A stretch of 64,000 nucleotides of DNA from Arthrobacter sp. zg-Y238 (GCF_024385525.1 NZ_JANFLU010000001.1:372001-436000), one strand, 5' to 3'. Shown: positions 12,585 to 22,040, counted from the stretch's first letter. The notes: generated by a model from the sequence alone, not told the origin. Numbers and translations: made by a program.

Positions 12585-14417
12585 GTGACGACTGCTGCTG
12601 CGTTCCAACAGCCCCTCGACCCGATTGCCGGTTCCCTGGCCCTGTCCGCCATCCTGGCCGCCCTGCCGCTGCTGATTCTGTTTGTCCTGCTGGGCGTATT
12701 CCGGATGAAGGCCTACCAGGCGGCCCTGATCAGCCTGGCACTGTCCATCATCCTGGCCATAGTGGGCTGGCGGATGCCGGTGGGACAGGTTCTTTCAGCT
12801 ACGGGGCTTGGCGCCTTCTATGCCATCTTCCCCATCCTCTGGATCCTGATCAACGCCCTGTGGATCTATAAGTTGACCGTGGCAACGCCGTGGTTTGAGG
12901 TCCTGGGACGCACCATCCGCTCCATCTCGGACGATCTGCGCATCCTGTCCATCCTGATTGCCTTTTGCTTCGGTGCCCTGCTGGAATCCCTGGCCGGCTT
13001 CGGAGCGCCGGTAGCCATCGCGGCGGCCATGCTGATGGCCGCTGGCATGAAGCCGTTGAAATCCGCCGTTGTCGCCCTGCTGGCGAACACGGCTCCGGTG
13101 GCCTTCGGCGCCATGGCGGCACCGATCATCGCGCTGAACGGCGTCACGGGCATCCCGCTGCAGGAGCTGTCCTCCATGACCGGACGGCAGACGCCCTTCA
13201 TTGCGCTGGTGGTTCCGCTGATCCTGGTCTTCCTGGTGGACGGTAAACGCGGTCTGCGGCAGACGTGGCCGGTTGCGCTCGTCGCCGGAGCGGCCTTCGG
13301 GCTGGCACAGTTCGCTGCCTCGAACTTCTTCATTGTGGAACTGACCGACGTCGTTGCCGCCGTCGTGACAGTAGTGGCAGTACTCCTGATGCTTCGGGTC
13401 TGGCAGCCGGCCGAGATCATCGGCATGACCGGGGAAACCCGCGAGGCCGAGAAGGCAGGGGAAACCGCGCCGGTTTCTGAAACGGAATCCGTCGGAACGG
13501 ACACCCTCACCGGCTCGGGCCGCGGTTCAGCGCCAGGGGCCGGAGCCGGTGCCGGAACCGGAGGGGGCGCCGGGGCAACCGCCATGGGTGCCGGCGCCGA
13601 CAGCGGCCGCGCAGGAGACGGCGGGGAGGGAGATCGTGCCCCCAGCGGCAGCACATCCGCCACCGGCCGGCCCTCCGGACACGACGTCTGGATGGCCATT
13701 GCTCCCTACCTGGTGATCATCGTGGTGTTCTCCATTGCCCAGATTCCCGTGGTCAAGACCTGGCTGACCTCCATCGGCAGCACCACCTTCCTGTGGCCGG
13801 GACTCGACGTCACCGGAAACAACGGCAAACCGGCGGCCGCCCAGACACTGCGTTTTGACCACATCCGGGCGACCGGCACCCTGCTGCTTTTCTCCGGCAT
13901 CATCACCATGGTGCTGTACCGGATCGCGGCTAGCCGCGGAGTACGCGTCTACGGAGAAACGCTGAAGCAGCTGCGCTGGACCATCCTGACCGTCTGCTCC
14001 GTGCTGGCCCTGTCCTTCGTGATGAACCTTTCCGGCCAAACCACCACCCTCGGGGTTGCCCTGGCCTCCGCCGGCGGCTTCTTCGCCCTGCTCTCCCCGC
14101 TGCTGGGCTGGATCGGCGTGGCCCTGACCGGGTCCGACACCTCCTCGAACTCCCTGTTCGGTGCCCTGCAGGTGGCCGCGGCCAACGAAACCGGGCTGTC
14201 ACCCACGCTCATGGCCGCAGCCAACTCCTCCGCCGGCGTTATGGGCAAGATGCTTTCGCTGCAGAACCTGGCCATCGCCTCAGCCGCCGTCGGCCTGGAA
14301 GGGGCGGAAGGAACACTGCTGCGCAAACTCATCGGCTGGAGCCTTGGCCTGCTGGCGTTCATCACCGTGCTCATCTGGCTGCAGTCCACCTCTGTTCTTG
14401 GCTGGATGGTCCCCTGA
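12585..14417 (+). CDS. lldP: L-lactate permease (LctP family)
   Basis: Membrane permease for lactate and glycolate (lactate:H+ symport). The 610 residues have the family's many helices and motifs such as GALLESLAGFGAPVAIAAAM and GSDTSSNSLFGALQVAAANE. It is about 50-60 residues longer than usual because a Gly/Ala/Ser-rich hydrophilic segment (about residues 290-365) sits in a loop. The GTG start has a good Shine-Dalgarno six bases upstream. The next gene, 43 bp downstream, is an FAD hydroxyacid dehydrogenase, so this is a lactate or glycolate uptake and oxidation operon. Confidence 0.93.
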   Translation: MTTAAAFQQPLDPIAGSLALSAILAALPLLILFVLLGVFRMKAYQAALISLALSIILAIVGWRMPVGQVLSATGLGAFYAIFPILWILINALWIYKLTVATPWFEVLGRTIRSISDDLRILSILIAFCFGALLESLAGFGAPVAIAAAMLMAAGMKPLKSAVVALLANTAPVAFGAMAAPIIALNGVTGIPLQELSSMTGRQTPFIALVVPLILVFLVDGKRGLRQTWPVALVAGAAFGLAQFAASNFFIVELTDVVAAVVTVVAVLLMLRVWQPAEIIGMTGETREAEKAGETAPVSETESVGTDTLTGSGRGSAPGAGAGAGTGGGAGATAMGAGADSGRAGDGGEGDRAPSGSTSATGRPSGHDVWMAIAPYLVIIVVFSIAQIPVVKTWLTSIGSTTFLWPGLDVTGNNGKPAAAQTLRFDHIRATGTLLLFSGIITMVLYRIAASRGVRVYGETLKQLRWTILTVCSVLALSFVMNLSGQTTTLGVALASAGGFFALLSPLLGWIGVALTGSDTSSNSLFGALQVAAANETGLSPTLMAAANSSAGVMGKMLSLQNLAIASAAVGLEGAEGTLLRKLIGWSLGLLAFITVLIWLQSTSVLGWMVP

Positions 14418-14460
14418 CCCCTGCCCGACCTACCTCCACCGAACTACAAGGAGAAATCCC

Positions 14461-15849
14461 GTGAGCACGCACTCCCTCGACCCGGTTCCCGCTAACGCCG
14501 CCGGGTCCGGCAGCACCGTCCTAAGCGGCTTCCCCTCCGTTTCCGTCCTGGAAGCGGACCGGCAACGGGTGAGCACCGACAGGTCCGGATTCGTTCCGGA
14601 CTCGCTGCCGGACGGCGTGGTGTTCGCCCGCACCGCGGACGACGTCGTCGCCACCCTCCGGCTGGCCACCGAACACCGCATGCCCGTGGTTCCCCGCGGA
14701 GCCGGCACCGGGCTCGCCGCGGCGGCGTCCTCCCGGGCCGGGGAACTGGTGCTCGACGTTTCGGGCATGAACCGGATCCTGCGCATCGACCCCCAGGAGC
14801 AGCTGGCCGTGGTGGAACCCGGAGTCCTCAACGCGGACCTTAATGCGGCTGCCGCGGAATACGGACTCTTCTACGCACCCGACCCGGCAAGCACCGCCAT
14901 CTGCAGCATCGGCGGCAACATTGCCACGAATGCCGGCGGGATGCGCTGCGCCAAGTACGGTGTCACCCGCGAATCGGTGCTGGCCCTGCGCGTGATCCTG
15001 GCGGACGGACGGGAACTGCGGACCGGCCGCGAAACCATCAAGGGTGTCAGCGGCTACGACCTCAACGCCCTGATGATCGGTTCGGAGGGGACACTGGGTG
15101 TGGTGGTCGAAGCCACGCTGCGGCTACGCCCGCTTCCGGTGCATACCGCCACAGTGGCCGCGTTCTTCCCGGATGTCACCGCAGCTGCCCAAGCCGCGTC
15201 CGCCGTCGTAGCCGCCCGGATCCAGCCCTCCGTGATGGAGCTGATGGACGGACAAACGCTGGAAGCGGTGGACATGGCCATGGGAACGGACTACCGCTCA
15301 AAGGGCGGAGCGTTCCTGCTGGTGCAGACGGACGGGTACGGGGCGTTCCTTGAGCAGGACGTGGTGATGGACGTCCTGTCCACGCTGGGCAGCTGCGAAA
15401 GGGCCGTCGACGACGAGCATGCCGCCGCGCTGATCACCGCCCGCCGGGAAGCCATCCCCTCGCTGGAGAAACTGGGCCGGGTGTCCATCGGCGATATCGG
15501 CGTTCCCCGGGGACGGCTGGCCGAAGTGGTGAGCGGGCTCGAAGAAATCTCCGCCCGCACCGGGGTCCGCATCTTCACCATCGCGCATGCCTCGGACGGG
15601 AACCTGCATCCCATGATCGTGCTGGACCCGGAGGACTCGGTGACCACGGGCCCGGCGAAAGCGGCCCTGGGGGAGATGTTCTACCTCGCCCACCGGCTGG
15701 GCGGCACCCTGACCGGCGAACACGGCATCGGGCTCCTCAAGCGGGACTGGCTGGAGGAGGAGCTGGGCGGGGTGTCCCTGGAGGTCATGCACACCATCCG
15801 CACCGCGCTGGACCCGCTGGGCATCCTCAACCCGGGGAAGGCGCTCTAG
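14461..15849 (+). CDS. FAD-binding oxidase, D-lactate dehydrogenase/GlcD family
   Basis: Flavoprotein of the GlcD/D-lactate dehydrogenase family, oxidising a D-2-hydroxyacid and passing electrons to an acceptor. Of its 462 residues, the N-terminal FAD-binding (PCMH) domain shows VVPRGAGTGL and SIGGNIATNAGGMRCAKYG. The C-terminal cap shows HASDGNLHPMI and GTLTGEHGIGLLKRDWL, with the usual ending LDPLGILNPGKAL. GTG 14461 follows AAGGAG at 14448-14453. The frame is open back to 14161 inside lldP, but that part is not homologous. Neighbouring lldP makes D-lactate or glycolate the likely substrate. Confidence 0.92.
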   Translation: MSTHSLDPVPANAAGSGSTVLSGFPSVSVLEADRQRVSTDRSGFVPDSLPDGVVFARTADDVVATLRLATEHRMPVVPRGAGTGLAAAASSRAGELVLDVSGMNRILRIDPQEQLAVVEPGVLNADLNAAAAEYGLFYAPDPASTAICSIGGNIATNAGGMRCAKYGVTRESVLALRVILADGRELRTGRETIKGVSGYDLNALMIGSEGTLGVVVEATLRLRPLPVHTATVAAFFPDVTAAAQAASAVVAARIQPSVMELMDGQTLEAVDMAMGTDYRSKGGAFLLVQTDGYGAFLEQDVVMDVLSTLGSCERAVDDEHAAALITARREAIPSLEKLGRVSIGDIGVPRGRLAEVVSGLEEISARTGVRIFTIAHASDGNLHPMIVLDPEDSVTTGPAKAALGEMFYLAHRLGGTLTGEHGIGLLKRDWLEEELGGVSLEVMHTIRTALDPLGILNPGKAL

Positions 15850-15862
15850 GCCGTTATGGTCC

Positions 15863-15904
15863 CCGAGCCGGGGGCCGGCGCAACAGTGCCCGGCGGCGGC
15901 TCGG
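15863..15904 (+). terminator. Hairpin after the lactate operon
   Basis: CCGAGCCG at 15863-15870 pairs with CGGCTCGG at 15897-15904 around a second inner GC-rich pairing. There is no T-run, so termination is tentative. Confidence 0.45.
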
Positions 15905-15986
15905 TGCCGCGGTTTCGGTGGCGCACGACCTCGGCGGGGCCTACCCTGTGCAGTCCACCAGCTGATTATCCCCATGAGGAGAGGCC

Positions 15987-16871
15987 ATGCGCCGACTGCC
16001 CGTAGTTACTGTTGCCGACAAACTGGAAAACGCGGGCTGGCTGGATCCTGCAGCCGGATGGGTGGCAAAGGCCGTGAAGGCGGTAATACCCTGGCCTGCC
16101 GTGAGGGACGTCCTGCACGGCGTCCCCCTTGGACATCCCCTGCACCCACTGATGATCGTGGTGCCGCTGGGAGCGTGGGTGTCCGCCGCCGTGCTGGACG
16201 TGCTGCCCGGTAATGAGCGGGCCGCGCGGACCTTGGTGGGCGTGGGCGTAGCTGCGGCGGGTCCCACGGCGCTCGCCGGCGCCGCGGACTTCTCCCAGCT
16301 GGATACCGAGCAGCAGCGCACCGGGATTGTGCACCAGGGCGCCAACGTGCTCGCCGTCGGCCTGTACTCCGCCTCCTGGCTGGCGCGCGGGAGGGGACGG
16401 ACGGGACTGGGCCGGGCCCTGGCCTTCACCGGCCTGGCGGTCACCGGAGCGGGCGGCTTCCTGGGCGGACACCTGTCCTACCGGCAGGGTGCGGGGGTCA
16501 ACCGCAATGAGGATTTCGCGGAGAAGGTGCCGGAGGGGTGGCACTCGCTGGGGCCCGTGGGCGCATTCGCGTCAGGAGTTCCCCAGCCTGCCCGGCTCGG
16601 AGCGGTGCGCCTCATGGTGCTCAAACGGACCGACGGCGCCGCGGACGGAGCGGTCTCCGTCCTGGCTGACACCTGCAGCCACCTCGGCGGCCCCCTGCAC
16701 GAGGGTGAACTGCGGGAGGTGAAAAACGAGCTGTGTATCGTCTGCCCCTGGCACGGCAGCACCTTCTCCGTTGATTCGGGGGAGCCGATCCATGGCCCGG
16801 CAACTGCCCCGCAACCGTCCTTTTCCACCCGCATCCGGGACGGTCTGCTGGAAGTAAGCGTTAAGCCTTAA
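15987..16871 (+). CDS. DUF2231 membrane protein fused to Rieske [2Fe-2S] domain
   Basis: 294 residues. The N-terminal half (about 40-165) is a DUF2231 membrane domain with GHPLHPLMIVVPLGAWVSA and about four helices. The C-terminal half (about 185-290) is a Rieske ferredoxin domain. Its cluster ligands are C230-x-H232 (CSHLGG) and C253-x2-H256 (CPWHG). An electron-transfer role at the membrane is likely, but no partner oxygenase is adjacent. The ATG follows GAGGAG. The aldo-keto reductase starts 31 bp downstream and may be co-transcribed. This fusion is widespread in actinobacteria and of unknown physiological role. Confidence 0.9.
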   Translation: MRRLPVVTVADKLENAGWLDPAAGWVAKAVKAVIPWPAVRDVLHGVPLGHPLHPLMIVVPLGAWVSAAVLDVLPGNERAARTLVGVGVAAAGPTALAGAADFSQLDTEQQRTGIVHQGANVLAVGLYSASWLARGRGRTGLGRALAFTGLAVTGAGGFLGGHLSYRQGAGVNRNEDFAEKVPEGWHSLGPVGAFASGVPQPARLGAVRLMVLKRTDGAADGAVSVLADTCSHLGGPLHEGELREVKNELCIVCPWHGSTFSVDSGEPIHGPATAPQPSFSTRIRDGLLEVSVKP

Positions 16872-16902
16872 ACCTGTCCGCTCCGCCACGAAGGAGACTG
16901 CA

Positions 16903-17880
16903 ATGCGCACAACTTCCCTAGGAACCAACGGACCCGAGGTCGGCGTCATCGGCCTGGGCTGCATGGGCATGAGCTACGCCTATGACATGGACGCGGAACG
17001 CGACGAAGAAACCTCCATCTCGGTAATCCGCGGAGCGGTCGAACTGGGCACCACCCTGATTGACACCGCCGACGTGTACGGCCCCTACACCAACGAGGAA
17101 CTCGTGGGCCGGGCCCTGAAGGACGGCTACCGGGAACGGGTGGTCCTGTCCACCAAGGTCGGGCTGGAGGTCAGCACCGAGGCCCCGGCCGCCGGGACCA
17201 TGCCCGGACTGAAGAAGGACGGCCGCCCCGAGCACATCCGCGCCTCCATTGATGCGAGCCTGCGCCGGCTCGGCACCGATCACGTGGACTTGTACATCCT
17301 GCACCGGGTGGACCCGCAGGTGCCGCTGGAGGAATCCTGGGGCGCCATGGCCCAGGTGGTCCGTGACGGCAAGGCCCGCGCCGTCGGCCTGTCCGAGGCC
17401 AGCGTGGAACAGATCCGGCTGGCACAGACGGTGCATCCGGTAACCGCTGTCCAGTCCGAGCTCTCGCTCTGGACCCGGGACCGGCTTGCCGACGTCGTAC
17501 CCTACTGCGAGGAACAGGGCCTCGCGTTCCTGCCCTTCTCACCGCTGGGCCGCGGGTTCCTCACCGGCCGCTTCACCTCTTTCGACCAGCTGCCGGCTGA
17601 TGACATGCGCCGCAGGCTTCCGCGGTTCCAGCAGGAGAACCTCAAGGCAAACCTGGCCATCGTGCAACGGGTGCACGACGTCGCCGAACGGGTGGGGGCG
17701 ACGCCCGCCCAGGTGGCGCTGGCGTGGGTGGTGGCGCAGGGCCGGTGGGTAATTCCGATCCCGGGCACCAAAACCCCCAAATACCTGCGTGAAAACGTGG
17801 CTGCCGGGGACTTGGTGCTCAGCAACGAGGACCTGGCAATGCTCAACAACGCACCGCAGCCCGAGGGCGCCCGGTACTGA
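16903..17880 (+). CDS. Aldo/keto reductase
   Basis: NADPH-dependent oxidoreductase with a TIM barrel, 325 residues. Catalytic elements are visible: D and Y in DTADVYGPYTNEELVGRAL, K in STKVGLE, H in YILHRVD. FLPFSPLGRGFLTGRF and IPIPGTKTPKYLREN are typical of the YakC/AKR13-like group that reduces aldehydes and ketones. ATG 16903 follows GAAGGAG. It lies 31 bp behind the Rieske protein and converges on the reductase at 17895 with only 14 bp between the stops. Physiological substrate unknown. Confidence 0.92.
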   Translation: MRTTSLGTNGPEVGVIGLGCMGMSYAYDMDAERDEETSISVIRGAVELGTTLIDTADVYGPYTNEELVGRALKDGYRERVVLSTKVGLEVSTEAPAAGTMPGLKKDGRPEHIRASIDASLRRLGTDHVDLYILHRVDPQVPLEESWGAMAQVVRDGKARAVGLSEASVEQIRLAQTVHPVTAVQSELSLWTRDRLADVVPYCEEQGLAFLPFSPLGRGFLTGRFTSFDQLPADDMRRRLPRFQQENLKANLAIVQRVHDVAERVGATPAQVALAWVVAQGRWVIPIPGTKTPKYLRENVAAGDLVLSNEDLAMLNNAPQPEGARY

Positions 17881-17894
17881 CCAGACACTTCGCG

Positions 17895-18662
17895 TCAGGC
17901 CCCGCCCACCGCCGCCAGATCGGCCCGCACCTGCTCGGGTTCCTGTGCCAGGGGCATGTTCTCCTCGTCCCGCACCCCGTCCAGGGAGCCTGACCGGTCC
18001 GGTGCCAGCGGAGCGAAGAATTCATCGAAGTCCTCGGTGGCCGGGCCCTTCTCGGCAACCAGCTCGAAGGTCTTGCCCACGGCCGCGTCGGAGGAGAGTG
18101 CGTGGACGAGTACCTGGGCGATCTGGCGGCGGGCGACGGCGCCGTCGGCCGGGGTTCCGGTGCGCCGGGTATCACCCTGCAGGGCAACCAGGCGGTGCTC
18201 GTCGGGGCCCGCGTAGTCGAACCAGCCGGGCCGCACGATCGTATAGGGCAGGCCGCTGGCGCGGACCAGCCTCTCGGAACGGCGTTTCCAGTCCAGAAGA
18301 TGGCCGTATCCTGCGGCCCGGCTGGTGTCGCCGATGGCTGTCATCAGCACCACGCGGACCCGGCGCCCGGCCAGGGCTTCGAGGAGGTTGCGCACTCCTC
18401 CGTAGTCCACGTCCTCGGGGCTTGAGCCTCCGGCATCGGAACCCAGCGTCAGGATGATCGCGTCCGCTCCCTCCACTGCTGCGGGCAGGGTCTGCGGTCG
18501 GGTTACGTCCCCAACCGCGATCTCCGTTGCCGGAGGGAGTATCCGGGCTGCCTTGGCGGGATCGCGGACCAGGGCACGAACGGTGTAACCCTCGCTCAGG
18601 GCCTCTTCAACAACCAGGTGCCCGATGCTGCCGGTGGCGCCTGCAACCAAGATTGTGCTCAT
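17895..18662 (-). CDS. NAD(P)H-binding protein, atypical SDR (NmrA-like)
   Basis: 255-residue Rossmann protein with GATGSIGHLVVEEAL at the N-terminus and VGDVTRPQTLPAAVEGADAI, the pattern of atypical SDRs that reduce quinones or sense NADPH. ATG 18662 has AGGAG just upstream. The frame remains open to 19124, but that extension runs over the divergent tetR and is rejected. It shares a 133-bp intergenic region with the TetR gene at 18796, so the TetR may control it too. Confidence 0.85.
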   Translation of the reverse strand: MSTILVAGATGSIGHLVVEEALSEGYTVRALVRDPAKAARILPPATEIAVGDVTRPQTLPAAVEGADAIILTLGSDAGGSSPEDVDYGGVRNLLEALAGRRVRVVLMTAIGDTSRAAGYGHLLDWKRRSERLVRASGLPYTIVRPGWFDYAGPDEHRLVALQGDTRRTGTPADGAVARRQIAQVLVHALSSDAAVGKTFELVAEKGPATEDFDEFFAPLAPDRSGSLDGVRDEENMPLAQEPEQVRADLAAVGGA

Positions 18663-18759
18663 GGGGTCTCCTCCGTGGGATGTCGGTGCAGTCTTAATGG
18701 AACAGGGTGACGGGGTGTTTGTGGAGGCCGGAAGGGTAGCTGATGCCTTCCGGAACCGT

Positions 18760-18789
18760 TTGCACCCAGTGCAATGATGCACGTAGTGT
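18760..18789 (+). promoter_or_regulatory. Leaderless tetR promoter with overlapping operator
   Basis: TTGCAC (18760-18765) and TAGTGT (18784-18789) are 18 bp apart. The start codon at 18796 is six bases past the -10, with no Shine-Dalgarno. A perfect palindrome TTGCAC-CCA-GTGCAA (18760-18774) covers the -35, a good position for TetR autorepression. Confidence 0.65.
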
Positions 18790-18795
18790 AGAAGC

Positions 18796-19506
18796 GTGCT
18801 TACCATCCTCCCGGTTGAAGACCGCCGCAAAGCGCTGAAAAGCCGCCACCGGCAGGATATTGTGGCTGCCGCGGCCGCGCTGATGGACGAGCGCCAGGCC
18901 ACGGACTTCACCGTGGACGAGTTGGCACAACGCGCGGATGTTTCCCGCCGCACGGTGTTCAACCACTTTGCCTCCGTCAACGACATTGTGTCGGAGGTCT
19001 GCAGCGACATACTCAGCGCTGCCGTCGCCAGCCTGACGGCCGTCCCGACCTCCGACGTCGGCCGCCCGGCAGTGCTGGATGAGATCGCCGAGGCGTTCCG
19101 CAACGCGGATCTGGTGGCACCCATGGCTTACCTGAACCGCGTGCTTGGCGACGGGGGCCCGGCGGTGACGGCACATCCCATGGCCCTGCGGGCGTTCACC
19201 GAGCTCAGTGAACGGCTTTCGGCCGTAATGCTTAGCCGCCACCCCGAGGCCGACAAACTCAGCGTGCACCTTCTGGTGGGCGCCCTGACCAGCGGACTGG
19301 GGGTGCTCTACCACCACTGGCATTGCGCCACCGGCGCCGTTGACACCCCGCAGTCCCGGCGCAGCTGGGCGACGATGCTGGACCAGCTCCTTGATACCGT
19401 CCGGTCCGGCCATGCCGCCGGACCGGCCGGCCAAGCCGGCCAACCCTGCCCTAGTTCCGTAGTTTCCTCCAACCATCCCTCTAAAGGACAGACTCTCAAT
19501 GGCTGA
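18796..19506 (+). CDS. TetR/AcrR family transcriptional regulator
   Basis: 236-residue repressor. The N-terminal HTH (residues about 15-60: RQDIVAAAAALMDER, FTVDELAQRADVSRRTVFNHF) is classic. The C-terminal ligand domain is unassigned. The GTG start is probably leaderless. The gene overlaps the MMPL transporter by 8 bp, so the two form one unit, and the repressor likely senses a compound that the transporter exports. Its candidate operator is the palindrome at 18760-18774. Confidence 0.93.
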   Translation: MLTILPVEDRRKALKSRHRQDIVAAAAALMDERQATDFTVDELAQRADVSRRTVFNHFASVNDIVSEVCSDILSAAVASLTAVPTSDVGRPAVLDEIAEAFRNADLVAPMAYLNRVLGDGGPAVTAHPMALRAFTELSERLSAVMLSRHPEADKLSVHLLVGALTSGLGVLYHHWHCATGAVDTPQSRRSWATMLDQLLDTVRSGHAAGPAGQAGQPCPSSVVSSNHPSKGQTLNG

Positions 19507-22018
19507 ATTCCTCTACCGCCTCGGAGCAGCGGCAGCCCGCCGTGCACGCTCCGTGCTGGCGGCGTGGTTCGCTGTGCTCGTGGTGGCCGGTGTGGCCTAC
19601 ACGCTCTTCAGTGGCACCCTCACCACCGCCTTCTCCATTCCCGACACGCCCACCACCCAGGTCACCGAACGCCTACAGGAGAAGCTTCCGCAGGCATCGG
19701 GCGGCTCTGGTTCCGTGATGGTCCAGACGGAGGACGGCTCCCGCTTCACCGATACCCAGCAGCAGGAAATCTCTGAGTGGGTCACCAAGGCCGCCGAGAT
19801 GGACGGCGTGGAAGCCGTCATTGATCCGTTTGCCACCGAGGCGGACCGTGCCAAGCAGGGCCAGGAGCTCGAGGCAGGCCTGGCGCAGGTTGAGGCGGGC
19901 CGCGCCCAGATCGAGGACGGCCGCGCCCAGCTGGAGGCCGGGCAGGCCCAGCTCGACGCCGCACGGCAGCAGGCCGAAGCAGCCGGCACCCCCGCCGAAA
20001 TGATGGCCGCACTGGACGCGCAGCAGGCCGAGCTGGATGCCAAGCGCGCGGAACTGGACGCCGGCAGTGAAGAGCTGGAAGCCGGCGCGGTGCAGGCCGA
20101 ACAGGGTGCAGCCCTGCTGGACATGGCCGAGGAGATCCGCATGGTTTCCGAGGACGGCAGCGCCGCCATCCTGAACGTGACCTTCACTGATACGCAGATG
20201 GAAGTGACGGAGGAAACCAAGGACGCCCTAGTGGCCGTCTTTGAAGACGAGCCTATCGACGGGGTGAAAGTCGATTACTCCGCCGAGATCTCTGCCGCGG
20301 TGCCTGCACTCTTCGGCATCGGTGAAGTAGTTGGCCTCGTCATCGCAGGAATTGTCCTGTTTGTGATGCTGGGGACCCTGATCGGGGCCGGCCTGCCGCT
20401 GCTGACCGCCCTGATCGGTGTCGGCATCGGCGCCCTCGGCGCACTGGCCTTCTCCGGCGTGGTTGAAATGGCGTCGGTGACCCCCGTACTCGGCCTGATG
20501 CTTGGCCTGGCAGTGGGCATTGATTACGCACTGTTCATCGTCAACCGGCACCGCCGGCAGCTCAAGACCGGCCTCTCCCTGCAGGAATCCATTGCGCTGG
20601 CCAACGGCACCTCCGGCAATGCCGTGGTGTTCGCCGGTGCCACCGTGTTCATCGCCCTGCTCGCCCTGAACATCACGGGGATCCCGTTCCTGGGCCTCAT
20701 GGGAACCGTGGGGGCAGCCTGTGTTGCCATCGCTGTCCTGGTTGCGGTCACCCTGACCCCGGCACTGCTGAAGCTTGTCGGCATGCGCATCCTCAGCCGC
20801 AAGGAACGCGCTGCCATCACCCCGGCCGAGGGCGCCGACTCCAAGGAAGGCCGCCCCCAGCTCGCGGAGGCCAAGCCCATGTCGACCGGCCGTGCAGTGA
20901 TCACGGTTGTTGCCTCCATTGCCGCGCTGCTGCTGCTGGCGGTGCCTTCCATGGACCTCCGGCTGAACCTTCCCGACGGTTCTTCCGAATCCCACGACAC
21001 CACCCAGTACCGGGCTTATGCCGCCGTCTCCGAGAAGTTCGGGGAAGGTCAGAACGGCCCGCTGCTGCTGGTGGCGGAGCTGCCCGGCGAGCCCAGCGAA
21101 GAGGAAGCACTGGTAGCCCAGAACGAGATTGCCAGCGCCATCTTCGACCAGGACGATGTGGCGGCAGTCGCCCCCATCGGCACCTCCGAGGACCGCAGCG
21201 TGGCCGCCTTCCAGGTCATCCCGGAAGAAGGCCCCACGAGTGAATCCACCGAGGCGCTGGTGAACTCGCTGCGCGGCATGTCCCCGATTGAGGGCGAGAA
21301 CGGCGACTATGAGATCGGCGTGGCCGGCTCCGCCAGCGGCAACATCGACATCTCCGAGAAGTTGGGCGAAGCCCTGCCGCTCTACCTCGGCGTGGTGGTG
21401 GGACTGTCCCTGCTGATCCTGATCCTGGTGTTCCGGTCCATCTTTGTTCCGATCATCGCCACGCTCGGCTTCATCCTGTCCTACTTCGCCGCGCTCGGTG
21501 GCGTGGTGGCCATCTACCAGTGGGGCTGGATGTCCGGCATCTTCGGCGTGGAAACCCCCGGCCCGATCCTGAGCTTCCTGCCGACCATCCTGGCGGGCAT
21601 CCTCTTCGGACTCGCCATGGACTACATGCTCTTCCTCGGTTCGGGCATGCGGGAGGCCTACGTCCACGGAGCCCCTGCACGCCTCGCCGTGGCCCAGGGC
21701 TTCCGCGCCGGCCGCTCGGTGGTTGCCGCGGCCGCCATCATCATGGCGTCCGTGTTCGGCGGGTTCATCTTCTCGCACAGCACGATGATCCGGCCGATCG
21801 GTTTCGCCTTGGCCTTCGGCGTCCTCGTTGATGCCTTCGTGGTGCGGATGCTGCTGATCCCGGCCCTGATGCATCTTGCCGGCGACAAGGCCTGGTGGCT
21901 GCCGAAGTGGGTGGACAAGATCCTGCCGGACGTCGACGTCGAGGGCGCGTCCCTGGAGCGCCGCCATCCGCACGTCGATGAGAAGCACTCAGAGGTGGAA
22001 GAACCGGTCCGGAGCTAG
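19499..22018 (+). CDS. MMPL/RND family transporter with long coiled coil
   Basis: 839-residue membrane transporter of the MMPL class, with two sets of helices and GLMLGLAVGIDYALFIVNRHR and AGILFGLAMDYMLFLGSGMR as paired proton-relay helices. Between the first helix and the second (residues about 122-210) the extracytoplasmic domain holds a heptad-like Ala/Glu/Gln region (QVEAGRAQIEDGRAQLEAG). This predicts a long helical hairpin. Such proteins export lipids or drugs. ATG 19499 lies inside the tetR 3' end, giving translational coupling. A bidirectional terminator follows. Confidence 0.92.
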   Translation: MAEFLYRLGAAAARRARSVLAAWFAVLVVAGVAYTLFSGTLTTAFSIPDTPTTQVTERLQEKLPQASGGSGSVMVQTEDGSRFTDTQQQEISEWVTKAAEMDGVEAVIDPFATEADRAKQGQELEAGLAQVEAGRAQIEDGRAQLEAGQAQLDAARQQAEAAGTPAEMMAALDAQQAELDAKRAELDAGSEELEAGAVQAEQGAALLDMAEEIRMVSEDGSAAILNVTFTDTQMEVTEETKDALVAVFEDEPIDGVKVDYSAEISAAVPALFGIGEVVGLVIAGIVLFVMLGTLIGAGLPLLTALIGVGIGALGALAFSGVVEMASVTPVLGLMLGLAVGIDYALFIVNRHRRQLKTGLSLQESIALANGTSGNAVVFAGATVFIALLALNITGIPFLGLMGTVGAACVAIAVLVAVTLTPALLKLVGMRILSRKERAAITPAEGADSKEGRPQLAEAKPMSTGRAVITVVASIAALLLLAVPSMDLRLNLPDGSSESHDTTQYRAYAAVSEKFGEGQNGPLLLVAELPGEPSEEEALVAQNEIASAIFDQDDVAAVAPIGTSEDRSVAAFQVIPEEGPTSESTEALVNSLRGMSPIEGENGDYEIGVAGSASGNIDISEKLGEALPLYLGVVVGLSLLILILVFRSIFVPIIATLGFILSYFAALGGVVAIYQWGWMSGIFGVETPGPILSFLPTILAGILFGLAMDYMLFLGSGMREAYVHGAPARLAVAQGFRAGRSVVAAAAIIMASVFGGFIFSHSTMIRPIGFALAFGVLVDAFVVRMLLIPALMHLAGDKAWWLPKWVDKILPDVDVEGASLERRHPHVDEKHSEVEEPVRS

Positions 22019-22040
22019 GCTCCGGCCCTCCCTGAGAATA

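Noticed and set aside
20228-21988. 586-residue frame antisense to the MMPL gene
   Set aside because: Gln/Asp/His-rich low-complexity composition. The MMPL frame has clear helices and motifs.
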